DNA of 64,000 bases from Chloroflexota bacterium (GTDB lineage: Bacteria; Chloroflexota; Anaerolineae; Aggregatilineales; Phototrophicaceae): positions 1-64,000 of the forward strand of contig JAPOSR010000037.1 in NCBI GenBank assembly GCA_026709625.1, given 5' to 3'. Each line of letters begins with the position of its first letter. Within the stretch, counting starts at the first letter, position 1. A model generated the notes under the pieces. The model saw only the letters and a program-made list of their open reading frames with translations, was not told the DNA's origin and made no database searches. Shown piece after piece: positions 35,060 through 44,424 of the stretch. The translations under genes and the position numbers were made by a program.

Positions 35060-36085
35060 ATGCGCCAAGACGATATCTTCAGCAAGCTGGAGCGGCTGCT
35101 GGCTGCTCCAGCGCCGAACAACAGTTGCCTGCTGCCCGGCGCTGTCGGCGGCGTCATCCGCGAGATCGCAGCCGGGCTGGGCTTGGACTGCGCGCCCATC
35201 GGCAGCACGGGCAACCTGGGCATCACAATCGGCGATGCTGCGGCGCCGCTGGACCTGCTCATCACCGCGCACATGGACCGCCCCTGCTTCCGCGTCCGCG
35301 ACCTGGCCGAAACGACCCTGGTTCCGCTCTGCGCCATCCGCGTGCCCGGCGAAAATTACCAGTGCGCGGGCATGGCGCTGCGCTTCGTGGAGGGCCGCGT
35401 GCGCGTGGCGGCGCAAGGCGAGCTGCGTTTCCAGGCAAATGGCGGCGAGCCACGCATCACATTCCAGGCGCAGCGAGGCGAATTGCGCCCCGGCGATACG
35501 GTGATGATGCAGGCGGCGCCGCGGCTGCGCGATGGTCTCGTCATCGGCACAGGGCTGGATAATGCGCTGGGGCTGCTGATCGGGCTGCTATCGGCGCAGG
35601 CATTGCGCGAGCAGAACTTGTCGGGGCGGATTCTCTTCGCCTTCACCGACCAAGAAGAAGCGCCACCCAGCGGCTTGTTTGGGCAGGGCGCGGCGCGGCT
35701 GGCTGGCGTGATGGAGCCGCCGCGGCTGGGCTTCATCAACATCGACGCGCACAATGCCCATGCCGGTCATCAGCCCGGCGCCGGCGCATCGCACGCGTTT
35801 GTATCGGGCAATGGACGCGGCTCGATCGCGCCACTGGACAGACAGGCGCAGGCGGAAAAGCTGGCGGCCGAGCTGAACGCGCGACGACCGAATACCGTGC
35901 GGCTGAATTATGGCTATGTGTCGCGCAGCGATGACATGTTGCTCAACCTGTGGACGCGCTGTCTGGGGCTGGTGGGAGCGCCGCTGCTGAACGCGCATAC
36001 GACCGAAGAAACCGCGGCGCTGGACGATGTGGCGGCGACGGTGGCGTGGGTGGTGGTCTTTGTGTCGGAGGAGTTGAAATGCTAA
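35060..36085 (+). CDS. M42-family metallopeptidase (glutamyl aminopeptidase-like)
   Basis: 341 aa. Metal-site residues are recognisable in order: AHMD (His and Asp), GTGLDNALG (bridging Asp), FTDQEEAP (general base and ligand Glu), NIDAHN (Asp) and NAHTTEET (His). M42 enzymes are large cytosolic di-metal aminopeptidases that trim peptides, though some relatives act on other amides. The gene is co-directional with and eight bases after the nucleoside hydrolase gene, so the pair may act on a linked substrate. The next gene, a methyltransferase, is a transferred insert. Confidence 0.8.
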   Translation: MRQDDIFSKLERLLAAPAPNNSCLLPGAVGGVIREIAAGLGLDCAPIGSTGNLGITIGDAAAPLDLLITAHMDRPCFRVRDLAETTLVPLCAIRVPGENYQCAGMALRFVEGRVRVAAQGELRFQANGGEPRITFQAQRGELRPGDTVMMQAAPRLRDGLVIGTGLDNALGLLIGLLSAQALREQNLSGRILFAFTDQEEAPPSGLFGQGAARLAGVMEPPRLGFINIDAHNAHAGHQPGAGASHAFVSGNGRGSIAPLDRQAQAEKLAAELNARRPNTVRLNYGYVSRSDDMLLNLWTRCLGLVGAPLLNAHTTEETAALDDVAATVAWVVVFVSEELKC

Positions 36086-36111
36086 ACTAGCCAGTGGCAT
36101 TTGGAGACGCG

Positions 36112-37098
36112 ATGGAATCAACACAACAAGTTTTTCTGGGCGATTGTCGCAATGTACTGTCAAGCTTGGCGGAACAGTCTATTTCGGCCTGCATAACCGA
36201 TCCGCCTTACAATTACGAGTTTGTTGGCCACAAATGGGATGCCGATGAAATCGCACGACGAACACGGCGAGCGCGAGAGAACGGCAGCAAGATCCTCGTC
36301 AAGAATATCCCGTATGGAAGCGGCTTGGCTGGCGGGGTGAGAAACGAGAAATGGTACGAAAGAAATCGAGAAAATATATTGGAATATCAGAAATGGTGTT
36401 TGGAATGGGGAGAACAAGTCTTCCGAGTCTTGAAACCGGGTGGCATCATCGCGGTATTTAACAGCACAAGAACGGTAGCTCATGTCCAAGTAGCATTGGA
36501 GGCTGCTGGGTTTTATGCGCGCGACTGCCTTGTATATCGCCGTCCAAGCGGAATACCTAAAGGTCTAAATTTAAGCGCGAAACTGAAACAGAAGAATCAT
36601 GCTGAATATGATGCTTGGAAAGGGTGGCACAGTTGCCTCAGAAATGAGTGGGAAGCAATTGCCATCTTGCAAAAACCATTAGAACAGAATTATCTAAACA
36701 CATTCATGAATTATGAAGTTGGTTTGTTTTTCACGGAAAATCCAGATGGGTCATTTCAATCAAACATCATTGAGAATGTCAAGAAGAGGAAAGACGACGA
36801 TTTCAATGTGCACTGCACAGTAAAACCTCTGGCATTGATGGAGAAGCTTGTTGAAATGTTTGTGCCACCATCAAGCAAGCATATCGTGCTTGATCCATTC
36901 GCTGGCTCAGGTACGACACTGGTGGCTGCCAAGAACCTCGGGAGAAGCTATATTGGCATCGAAGTTGTGCCTGAGTATATCCCTATCATTGAGAGACGCC
37001 TGCTAGCGAACAGCAATTTGAATAATATGACTCAGAATGTCTCCAAAAAAGAGATGGGGGCTATCGATCTACCTGAAAGTCTCCCGCTATTTGACTGA
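36112..37098 (+). CDS. Type II DNA methyltransferase (beta class)
   Basis: A 328-aa modification enzyme with DPPYN at about residues 30-34 and DPFAGSGTTLVAA at about 263-275. Between them is the recognition part. The ATG at 36112 (GGAG five bases upstream) is preferred over an in-frame GTG at 36094. The restriction gene is encoded on the other strand, tail to tail, with 38 overlapping bases. The pair is richer in A/T than both flanks, as expected for a transferred module. It protects host DNA from the partner nuclease, presumably by methylating adenine or cytosine N4. Confidence 0.88.
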   Translation: MESTQQVFLGDCRNVLSSLAEQSISACITDPPYNYEFVGHKWDADEIARRTRRARENGSKILVKNIPYGSGLAGGVRNEKWYERNRENILEYQKWCLEWGEQVFRVLKPGGIIAVFNSTRTVAHVQVALEAAGFYARDCLVYRRPSGIPKGLNLSAKLKQKNHAEYDAWKGWHSCLRNEWEAIAILQKPLEQNYLNTFMNYEVGLFFTENPDGSFQSNIIENVKKRKDDDFNVHCTVKPLALMEKLVEMFVPPSSKHIVLDPFAGSGTTLVAAKNLGRSYIGIEVVPEYIPIIERRLLANSNLNNMTQNVSKKEMGAIDLPESLPLFD

Positions 37099-37642
37099 GA
37101 AATATATGTAGATCGAAGTCGGTATGAGACCTTATGAAGTCAAAGCTAGCTCCGTCAGTGAGAATGTTCCATGTTCCCGCACGACAAGCCGTGACCGCCG
37201 CAGGTAGATTATCCTCACGTAAAATCAGGAAAATCGGCTCATAGCCTTGATCTCGCAGCAGGTGGCCATAGGATCGAAACTTTTTGAGTGTACCCGAATC
37301 CCCCGAACCGATGCGGTATTTCGTATCAACTGCGAATGTACCAAAGGTGAAGTCACAAGGCTCATCATTGCCAACTCGGAACGGAGGACCGAAGTCTTCT
37401 CGCAGTTCCTCAAATACGCAGGCCACGATCAATTCCCAACACTTACCCAATTCCCGCCCCCAATACTGACGATTCTCGCGCTTTATTTTCGGGGTCAAAC
37501 CAAACACGTCCATCAAAACATCATGATCTTCATTTTCATCCTTATATGACTTTTGGACAAAGGACTTCTGATATCGTGTCAATATGTCGCTTAGTTTTGC
37601 AGCTAGAGATGTGTCGGGCACGCTATTGTGTCTCTCAGTCAC
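37061..37642 (-). CDS. Type II restriction endonuclease (PD-(D/E)XK type)
   Basis: A 193-aa protein placed tail to tail with the methyltransferase. The segment PCDFTFGTFAVDTKYRIGSGDS fits a PD-(D/E)XK core, with D in PCDF and D-T-K in AVDTK. The C-terminal FLILREDNLPAAVTACRAG resembles endonucleases of the ApaLI-like group, a recollection I cannot verify here. It cuts DNA that lacks the partner methylation. No controller gene is seen. The start at 37642 has no clear ribosome site, and the upstream region is A/T-rich. Confidence 0.75.
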   Translation of the reverse strand: MTERHNSVPDTSLAAKLSDILTRYQKSFVQKSYKDENEDHDVLMDVFGLTPKIKRENRQYWGRELGKCWELIVACVFEELREDFGPPFRVGNDEPCDFTFGTFAVDTKYRIGSGDSGTLKKFRSYGHLLRDQGYEPIFLILREDNLPAAVTACRAGTWNILTDGASFDFIRSHTDFDLHIFLSQIAGDFQVDR

Positions 37643-37740
37643 ATACTGGTCGAAGAAATGCTATCACAATTATACTTAGTCCTACAGAGACGTCTACCAA
37701 GACGCATTATTACAAACGCGTCAATGGAAGGAACCCACCC

Positions 37741-38892
37741 ATGCCCACACGCTCGCCCATGCACCAGCAAATCTATACCCTGCCCGCGCTCGTCCGCGAG
37801 ACCGCCCAGCCATTTGACGCCGCCGCCCGCAAAGCGCTGGACTTTGCCACCTGCACTTCGGTCAAGCGCATCTACCTGGTCGGCTGTGGCGACAGCCACC
37901 ATGCCCCGGTCGGCGCGGAGTTGGCGTTTCATCAGCTGGCTGGCGTGCCGACCCAAGCGATCAGCTCGCTGCCTTTCAGTCGCTACACGGCTGGCTATCT
38001 GCCCGCCACAGGTCCCAAGACCAATCTCGTCATCGGCGTATCAGTTTCGGGCAAGGTCAGCCGCACCATCGAGGCCTTGGATATGGCGCGCCAGGCGGGG
38101 GCGATGACCGTGGCTTTGACAGGCAATCCGGGCGGGCCGCTGGGCAAGGTCGCCGATGCCGTGCTGGAAACCGCTGTGCCCGCCCTGCCCAGCGATCTGC
38201 AAGTCGCTGTCGTGCCCGGCGTGCGCAGCTACCTGGCTTCGCAGGTCGCGCTGTTGATGGCGGCATTGCGGATTGGCGAGGTGCGCGGACAGTATTCCAC
38301 CCGCGAAGCCGATGCCGAGCGCGCCGTCATTCAATCGCTGGCGGAGACGATCGAAGCGACAATCGACTCGTGCCAGCCCGTCGTCGACCAGCTGGTCGAT
38401 GACTGGCGAGACGCGCCCATGTTTGAATTCGTGGGGGCGGGACCGCTGTATGGCGTGGCGATGTTCAGCGCCGCCAAGCTGCTGGAAGCGACAGGAGAAG
38501 CCGCCCTGGCGCAAGAAACCGAAGAATGGTCGCATTTGCAGTATTTTGTGTCCGAGCCAAATATCCCCATCATGCTGCTCTGCGCCAATGGCTTTGACGC
38601 CGACCGCATGGCCGAGGTGGCGCGCGCCGCCAAGCGCATCGGGCGGCCGCTGGCGCTGGCCGGGCAGGCGGCCACTGGCGAGATCGCCCAGCATGTCGAT
38701 GCGCTGCTGCCCGTCCCGGCTGATGTGCCCGAACGCTATGCCGCGCTGGTCTACAGCATTCCCGGCGAGCTCTTTGCGGCATCGCGCGCCGAAGCCCTGG
38801 GCACTCCTTATTTCTGCGACTTTGCCGGCGGACGTGCCGACGAAGCCAGCGCCATCTACAATAGTCGACAGATCGCAGCGCCTCTGCGCTAA
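37741..38892 (+). CDS. SIS-domain sugar isomerase/deglycase-like protein
   Basis: 383 aa with two SIS domains. The first has IYLVGCGDSHHAP and VIGVSVSGKVSRTIEALDMAR. The second begins FEFVGAGPLYGVAMFSAAKLLEATG and has the EEWSHLQYF segment, as in the isomerase half of GlmS and in FrlB-type deglycases. These enzymes interconvert or split phosphosugar-amine compounds. The ATG at 37741 follows AAGGAA. It heads a tight operon with a secreted nuclease and a PfkB-like protein. A kinase plus deglycase pair would suit Amadori-product use, but that is inference. Confidence 0.85.
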   Translation: MPTRSPMHQQIYTLPALVRETAQPFDAAARKALDFATCTSVKRIYLVGCGDSHHAPVGAELAFHQLAGVPTQAISSLPFSRYTAGYLPATGPKTNLVIGVSVSGKVSRTIEALDMARQAGAMTVALTGNPGGPLGKVADAVLETAVPALPSDLQVAVVPGVRSYLASQVALLMAALRIGEVRGQYSTREADAERAVIQSLAETIEATIDSCQPVVDQLVDDWRDAPMFEFVGAGPLYGVAMFSAAKLLEATGEAALAQETEEWSHLQYFVSEPNIPIMLLCANGFDADRMAEVARAAKRIGRPLALAGQAATGEIAQHVDALLPVPADVPERYAALVYSIPGELFAASRAEALGTPYFCDFAGGRADEASAIYNSRQIAAPLR

Positions 38893-38903
38893 TAAAGGCG
38901 AAC

Positions 38904-39866
38904 ATGACGCTATTCAAAAAGAAACGCCGGCGCTCGCGACAGTCGGGTGGCAAGCCGATGGTGATTGTGTTGTTCATCGTCGCGGCGGCTGCCATTTCGC
39001 TGGTCACGCCGGATGCCCGCCCAAGCGCCCCCCAAGCCGCAACTGAGCGGCGCGCCACGGTCGCAGCCAGAAACACAAAAGCCGCTGTAATCGCAACTGC
39101 ACGCGCCACGCCCACGCTAAAATCGAGCGCAACCGGCTGCTATCGACACAGCCATGTTTGGCTTACCGGCAGGATGAACATCCGCCAGAGCCCGTCGACT
39201 TCCGCCCGGATTCTTGGCAGCACAGCCTATGGCGATAATTATGCTGTCGCCGGCTCGCGCCAAGGCAATAGCTACTGCTGGCTGGATACCAAAGTGGGCT
39301 GGATCGCGGTGACCGGCTATGTCAGCGCAACAAAGCCACAAGCGCCGGCCACGACTTCAGCGCCAGCAGCCGCGAGCAACAATGCCGTCCAGCAGGCATT
39401 GGACACGTTGCAGCGACTGACTGTCGCGCGCGAAAATCGCTGTTCTCCCTACGATTCAGATGATTATGCCTATCCGCAATCGGTGGAGCCACAAATCATC
39501 AGCCGCATGGGCGGACGCATTTATGGACCTTACACAGGCACAACCTTCGCCCATCGAGGAGAAACCGACATCGAACATGTCGTGGCGCGGTCGGAAGCGC
39601 ATGACAGCGGCTTGTGCGCCGCCGATGCGCAAACACGCCAATCTTTTGCCCGCGACCTGCTGAATCTCACGCTGGCTTCGCCGACTGTGAACCGCAGCCA
39701 AAAGGTCGCCAAAGACTTCGCGGAATGGACGCCCGCGCGCAATACATGCTGGTATGCCGCCACGATTGTCAAAGTGAAGAGCAAATACCGCCTCGCGGTC
39801 GACAGTCACGAGAAGGCTGCGCTGGAAAACGCGCTGCGCTCCTGCTCGTCGCTGGCTATGAATTGA
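38904..39866 (+). CDS. Membrane-anchored or secreted SH3b-HNH nuclease
   Basis: 320 aa. A basic N-terminus and one membrane segment (residues 18-35) are followed by an Ala/Thr-rich linker, a bacterial SH3 domain (about 79-141, with MNIRQSPSTSARILG) and a C-terminal HNH region. The latter has TDIEHVVARSEAHDSGLC and DLLNLTLASPTVNRSQKVAKD, the pattern of the DUF1524/GmrSD-C nuclease group. The SH3b domain probably binds cell-wall material, so the nuclease would act outside the cell. It lies 11 bases after the SIS gene and three before the PfkB-like gene, an unexpected place for a nuclease. Confidence 0.8.
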   Translation: MTLFKKKRRRSRQSGGKPMVIVLFIVAAAAISLVTPDARPSAPQAATERRATVAARNTKAAVIATARATPTLKSSATGCYRHSHVWLTGRMNIRQSPSTSARILGSTAYGDNYAVAGSRQGNSYCWLDTKVGWIAVTGYVSATKPQAPATTSAPAAASNNAVQQALDTLQRLTVARENRCSPYDSDDYAYPQSVEPQIISRMGGRIYGPYTGTTFAHRGETDIEHVVARSEAHDSGLCAADAQTRQSFARDLLNLTLASPTVNRSQKVAKDFAEWTPARNTCWYAATIVKVKSKYRLAVDSHEKAALENALRSCSSLAMN

Positions 39867-39869
39867 ACC

Positions 39870-40790
39870 ATGCCCGCGCCCGACTTTCTCGCCGTTGGCA
39901 GCGTCATCATCGACGACATCGTCTATCCCGACGGCCGCACGAGCATGGGCGTTCTGGGCGGTGGCGGCACACATGCAGCCTGTGGCATGGCCGCGGCTGG
40001 CGAGAAACCCGCGCTGGTCGGCCTGGTGGGCAAGGACCTGCCCGCCGATGTTCGCGCGCGTCTGAATGCCGACTTTGACACGAGCGGGCTGGTTTGGGCC
40101 GCGCACAAACAAGCGCGTGGCTGGCAGATCTTTGAATGGGACGGACGCCGCAACGAGATCTTCCGCGTCGATGTCATCAAGCCTTTCATGCACCAGCCTC
40201 ATGCCGACAGCCCCGCCCTGCCCTTCACCAGCGCCGCTGGCATCACCCTGCTGCGACAGCCGGACTATGTGGCTGGCTGGCGAAGGCGCTTCCCCGCGGC
40301 GACATTGCTGTGGGAGCCGGTTCGCGCCTTTATGCTGGGCGGCGATTATGCGCGCTTTCGCCAGGGCTTGCGACAATCCGATATCGTCTCGCCCAACTTG
40401 CACGAGGCGCAGGCGATGACGGGTCTGACGGATGAAGTGGCGATTGCGCGGCGGCTGCTAGCGGACGGAGCAGCTGCGCTGGCGCTGCGCATGGGCGAAC
40501 AAGGCAGCCTGGTCGCGCGCCAGGGCGAAAGCTGCGCCTGGCATATCCCCGCCCTGCCAGTTGCCGAAGTCATCGACCAGACAGGCGCGGGCAACAGCTA
40601 CTGCGGCGGCTTTGTGGTCGGCTGGCAACGCGAAAACGACACTGCGGCGGCTGGCTGTTATGGCGCGGCGGCGGCATCGTTCACGCTGGAGCATGTCGGC
40701 TGTCCGCGGCTGCCCGCCGATCGCAAAATCCAGTGGGCGCAGCGGCTCGGACAAGCTCGAGCTGGCACAACCAGAGTCCACCTGGGTTGA
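39870..40790 (+). CDS. PfkB-like protein with Asn at the catalytic Asp position (MAK32-like)
   Basis: A 306-aa ribokinase-fold protein. GVLGGGGTHAACGMAAAG is the first signature. In the second, DQTGAGNSYCGGFV (residues 236-249), Asn242 stands where PfkB kinases have the Asp that activates the acceptor hydroxyl (codon AAC at 40593-40595). The yeast Mak32 group has the same GAGNS form, so this is a family trait rather than damage. It may be an inactive or altered kinase. It is last in the SIS-nuclease operon. Confidence 0.83.
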   Translation: MPAPDFLAVGSVIIDDIVYPDGRTSMGVLGGGGTHAACGMAAAGEKPALVGLVGKDLPADVRARLNADFDTSGLVWAAHKQARGWQIFEWDGRRNEIFRVDVIKPFMHQPHADSPALPFTSAAGITLLRQPDYVAGWRRRFPAATLLWEPVRAFMLGGDYARFRQGLRQSDIVSPNLHEAQAMTGLTDEVAIARRLLADGAAALALRMGEQGSLVARQGESCAWHIPALPVAEVIDQTGAGNSYCGGFVVGWQRENDTAAAGCYGAAAASFTLEHVGCPRLPADRKIQWAQRLGQARAGTTRVHLG

Positions 40791-40819
40791 ACAAGAACCG
40801 AATCGCAAAGACGCAAAAA

Positions 40820-40834
40820 TCCCTTGCCAAGGGA
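40820..40834. terminator. Small hairpin between converging PfkB-like and asnB genes
   Basis: TCCCTT-gcc-AAGGGA, six-base arms and a three-base loop, 30 bases after the PfkB-like stop. A weak candidate for a bidirectional terminator. Confidence 0.3.
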
Positions 40835-40881
40835 CTTGACTTGGCAGGTCCTGTCTGTGCCCTCTGCGTCTCAGTGGCGCA

Positions 40882-42783
40882 TTATGGCGAGGTCGAAGCG
40901 GGGGCAGAATCCACAAACTGCCGATGCCATTCTTCCAGCGTTAGCAACGCCCAAAGCTGTCGGCTGTTGTCGCGCCGCCTATTTTCATGCTGTATGATCA
41001 AGTGCTCGACTGCGCTCATCTTCAGCAGTCCCCGCTGTCTCGCCCGCTGGCTCAGCAGCATGTCGCGCACCAGGCGCATATCTCGCCGCAGCCAAGCGCC
41101 CAGCGGTATGCCAAAACCGTGTTTCTTGCGGTCGATGATGGCGGCAGGCAGCAGGTCGCGCGCCACTTCTTTCAAGATATGCTTAGTTTGCCCGCCGCGC
41201 AGCTTCAGGTTAAAAGGAATGCCCGCCGCATATTCCAGCAACTGATGATCCAGGAAGGGCGCGCGCGCTTCGAGCGAAGCCGCCATGCTGCAGCGGTCGG
41301 CTTTAATCAGCAAATCATCGGGCAGGTAGCTGGTCAGGTTCGCTTCCAGCAGAGCCGCGACCGGGTGCGGCTGGCGCGGGTTGATCCAGGCAGCCAGGCT
41401 GGGCGCGCTTGCGCTGGTGCCGGGCAGGCTCTCTTCCAGCAGCCCGGTGCTGAACACGCGCACCATGTCGAAGTAGGCATCGCGCAGCGGCAGGCCAGCC
41501 GCCCGCGAAAATCGGCGCGCCCGGCGGACACGATCATAATAGGCTGTGCCCTCGGGGAGCCGACCCAGCAGCTGCGACAGCCCGCGCATGACCGGACGGG
41601 GCACAAAAGAAAGCCGCCCCAGCAGCTGCGCCGCATAAAAGCGCTCATAGCCAGCGAATAGCTCGTCGCCGCCATCGCCCGTCAGCGCCACGGTGACATG
41701 CTCGCGCGTCATCTGGCTGACTAGAAAGGTCGGGATCGCGCTGCTGTCGGCAAAGGGCTGGTCGTGGTGCCAGACCAGCTGTAGCAGCAGATCCAGCGAC
41801 ATCGGTTCGACCCGAAATGATTGGTGCTGGGCACCCAGGTGCCGCGCGACGGCCTCGGCATAAGGCGTTTCGTCAAAGCTGGCGTCGCCCGCGAATCCAA
41901 TGCTGAATGTCTTGATCTCGGCATTGCTGTGGCGGCGCATCAACGCGACGATTAGGCTGCTGTCCAAGCCGCCGCTCAAAAATGCTCCCAGCGGCACATC
42001 GCTGACCAAGCGCAGCCTGACCGCCTCGTCCAGCTGCGCGCGCAATGCTTCTTTGTGGTCGGCGGCCTGCGCATTGGCAGTGGGTGGGGCTTGCAGAGGC
42101 GGCGTCCAATAACGACGGCTTTGCGCATCGTCAGCCAAGCCGATTTCTAGCGTGGCGCCGGGCGGCAGCATCTTGATGCCAGCGAAAGCGGTGTCGGGCG
42201 CTGGGATATAGCCGAAGCTCAAATAGTCCCGCAGCGCGGCCGGGGCATCCGGCGAAAAGCGAGAGACGCGCGGCACAGCGGGATGCGCCAGCAGGGCTTT
42301 AATCTCGCTGGCAAAAACGCAGCTGCGCCTGTTGTAATAGTAGTAGAGCGGTTTCTGCCCCAGTCGGTCGCGCGCCAGCAGCAGGGTCTTTTTGCGCCCG
42401 TCCCAAAGCGCCAGGGCAAACATGCCGCGCAGCTCGCCCACAGCAGCCGCGCCATGATCTTCGTAAAGATGGGCGATGGTCTCGCCGTCGCCATCCGTAT
42501 GGAAACAGTGGCCGCGGGCGGCGAGCCTTTGGCGCAGCTCGCGGTAATTGTAGATCTCGCCATTGAAGACCAGTTGGATCTCGCCATCTTCGTTATGCAG
42601 GGGTTGGTCGCTGCCGGCGATGTCGATGATCTTGAGCCGGCGCATGGCCAAGCCGACGCCCCCAGCGATAAACGCGCCTTCGCCATCTGGACCGCGATGC
42701 CGCAGCCGAGCGTTCATTGCCCGCAGCGCGCGCTCGTCGACCCGCTGGCCATCAAAATGGATTACGCCGCAGATGCCGCACAT
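40882..42783 (-). CDS. asnB: Asparagine synthetase (glutamine-hydrolysing)
   Basis: 633 aa. Mature Cys1 follows Met (MCGICGV), the nucleophile of the N-terminal glutaminase domain, which also has RHRGPDGEG and LVFNGEIYNYRELR. The synthetase domain has the pyrophosphate loop LSGGLDSS and GDGGDELFAGYERF. The enzyme forms asparagine from aspartate, ATP and glutamine-derived ammonia. Length and motifs are normal. It stands alone on the minus strand and is divergent from an aminotransferase gene. Some asnB paralogues serve cell-wall or antibiotic amidation, but nothing here points to that. Confidence 0.92.
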   Translation of the reverse strand: MCGICGVIHFDGQRVDERALRAMNARLRHRGPDGEGAFIAGGVGLAMRRLKIIDIAGSDQPLHNEDGEIQLVFNGEIYNYRELRQRLAARGHCFHTDGDGETIAHLYEDHGAAAVGELRGMFALALWDGRKKTLLLARDRLGQKPLYYYYNRRSCVFASEIKALLAHPAVPRVSRFSPDAPAALRDYLSFGYIPAPDTAFAGIKMLPPGATLEIGLADDAQSRRYWTPPLQAPPTANAQAADHKEALRAQLDEAVRLRLVSDVPLGAFLSGGLDSSLIVALMRRHSNAEIKTFSIGFAGDASFDETPYAEAVARHLGAQHQSFRVEPMSLDLLLQLVWHHDQPFADSSAIPTFLVSQMTREHVTVALTGDGGDELFAGYERFYAAQLLGRLSFVPRPVMRGLSQLLGRLPEGTAYYDRVRRARRFSRAAGLPLRDAYFDMVRVFSTGLLEESLPGTSASAPSLAAWINPRQPHPVAALLEANLTSYLPDDLLIKADRCSMAASLEARAPFLDHQLLEYAAGIPFNLKLRGGQTKHILKEVARDLLPAAIIDRKKHGFGIPLGAWLRRDMRLVRDMLLSQRARQRGLLKMSAVEHLIIQHENRRRDNSRQLWALLTLEEWHRQFVDSAPASTSP

Positions 42784-42875
42784 GCGCTTATCTTATCACC
42801 GCCGTCAAGCGCTTTTGCCCCAGGATAGTCACCGCAAAGCGCTTGCGCATGTGGGGGAGCGCCTACACCGAGAGC

Positions 42876-42906
42876 TTGTTCGCGCCTGTGGCAACGTTGC
42901 TATACA
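42876..42906 (+). promoter_or_regulatory. Possible extended -10 promoter before the aminotransferase gene
   Basis: TGC followed by TATACA (42901-42906) forms an extended -10, with a weak TTGTTC at 42876, 60 bases before the start codon, in the gap shared with asnB. Confidence 0.35.
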
Positions 42907-42965
42907 TAGCGGCTATCGACTATGCTCTCTTTTGCTCGCTCGGCGGGCGGCAAGAGGAGCTCCGC

Positions 42966-44303
42966 ATGTCCGACAATCAGCGCGTGGCGCAATCTCTGAA
43001 ATTGTACCAGCAGGCGGAAGCGCTCATCCCCGGTCGGACGCAGTTGATCAGCCGGCGGTCGAGCCAATTCGCGCATGGCAGCAGTCCGATTTACGCGGCT
43101 CGAGCCAAGGGCGCTCGCTTCATCGATGTCGATGAAAACGAGTATATCGATTGGGTCAACGCCGTCGGCGCCATCATCCTGGGTCATGCCGACCCCATCG
43201 TCGACAGCGCCGTCAAGCAGCAGATCGACCGCGGCAGCATCTTCACCCTGAACAGCGCTTTGGAGATCGAGTTGGCTGAATTGCTCAACGCGGTCATCCC
43301 CAGCGCAGACATGGCGCGATATACCAAAGGCGGTGGCGAAGCGAATGCCGTGGCGGCGCGCATCGCCCGTGGCGCGACGGGACGCAGCCTAATCCTCTTC
43401 TGCGGGTATCATGGCTGGCACGATTGGTATCAGTCAGCCAATTATCTGGTCGACCCCGCCAGCGGCGAGTTCCCCTTCGCCGGCATCGAGCCGATCGGCG
43501 TACCCGCAGAATTGGCGGGCACGGCTCTTCCTTTCGCCTGGGGAGATTTGGACGGGCTGAGCGACTTGCTGCAGGCGCATACGAGCCAGGTCGCCGCCAT
43601 CATGATGGAACCCATGCGCGCGGAAATGCCGCCGCCCGGTTACCTGGAAGGCGTGCAGCGACTGGCGAGGGCGCATGACGCTGTCCTCATCTTTGACGAA
43701 GTCTCTTGTGGCTTCCGACCGCATATCGGTGGCGTACAAGCCTACCTGGGCGTGAAGCCCGATATGACCGTGCTCGCAAAAGCCATGTCCAACGGCTATC
43801 CGATGGGCGCGGTGGTTGGCTCGCGCGCGGTGATGGAACACGCCAGCCGCATGTTCATTTCGAGTTCCTACTGGAGCGACAACCTGGGTCTCGTCGCCAG
43901 CTTGACGACCATCCGCGAACTCGAACGGCGCGATTCTGCCCGGCGCTTCGAGGAAATCGGCAAGGCGCTCATCAAAGGCATGAATCAAGCGCTGCGCGAA
44001 GCTGGCTTGGCTGGCTCTTGTGGCGGCGCTTTTTGGAATCCCGTGATTCAACTCGACCTGCCCGATGACAGCCTGCGCGCAGCCGCCAACACCCTCTTCA
44101 TTCAAGAGATGGCGCGGCGCGGCATACACTGCAATATGAGCTTCAAAGCCACCCTGGCGCACTCGCAGGCAGACATCGCGCAGACGGCAGCTTGCGCTGC
44201 GGAAGCCTTTTCGCTTATCCAAGCCGGTTTGGCAAGCGGCGATCTGCTGGCGCTGCTGGAAAGCGACTTGAGCAAAGAACCCTTTCGGCGCTTGGTTCGC
44301 TGA
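42966..44303 (+). CDS. Class III PLP aminotransferase, glutamate-1-semialdehyde aminomutase-like
   Basis: A 445-aa PLP enzyme. GAIILGHADP, YTKGGGEANAVAARIARGATGR, CGYHGWHDWYQ and LIFDEVSCGFR are the family blocks, and the PLP lysine is in VLAKAMSNGYPMGAVVG. The ATG at 42966 follows GAGGAG. The HemL-like branch includes many catabolic aminotransferases that act on amino sugars, beta-amino acids or polyamines. No heme genes lie near, so HemL itself is unlikely. A binding-protein gene follows after 121 bases and may supply its substrate. Confidence 0.87.
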   Translation: MSDNQRVAQSLKLYQQAEALIPGRTQLISRRSSQFAHGSSPIYAARAKGARFIDVDENEYIDWVNAVGAIILGHADPIVDSAVKQQIDRGSIFTLNSALEIELAELLNAVIPSADMARYTKGGGEANAVAARIARGATGRSLILFCGYHGWHDWYQSANYLVDPASGEFPFAGIEPIGVPAELAGTALPFAWGDLDGLSDLLQAHTSQVAAIMMEPMRAEMPPPGYLEGVQRLARAHDAVLIFDEVSCGFRPHIGGVQAYLGVKPDMTVLAKAMSNGYPMGAVVGSRAVMEHASRMFISSSYWSDNLGLVASLTTIRELERRDSARRFEEIGKALIKGMNQALREAGLAGSCGGAFWNPVIQLDLPDDSLRAAANTLFIQEMARRGIHCNMSFKATLAHSQADIAQTAACAAEAFSLIQAGLASGDLLALLESDLSKEPFRRLVR

Positions 44304-44424
44304 ACATCCAGACCAGCGACAACTTGCAACTCGCCAATGCGCCACAACACGAGGGTTGTCTATCACCCCGAAATCTAGTAAGGTTGTCGCATCTGACAAA
44401 ATCATCCCGAAAGAGGTGCATGAA

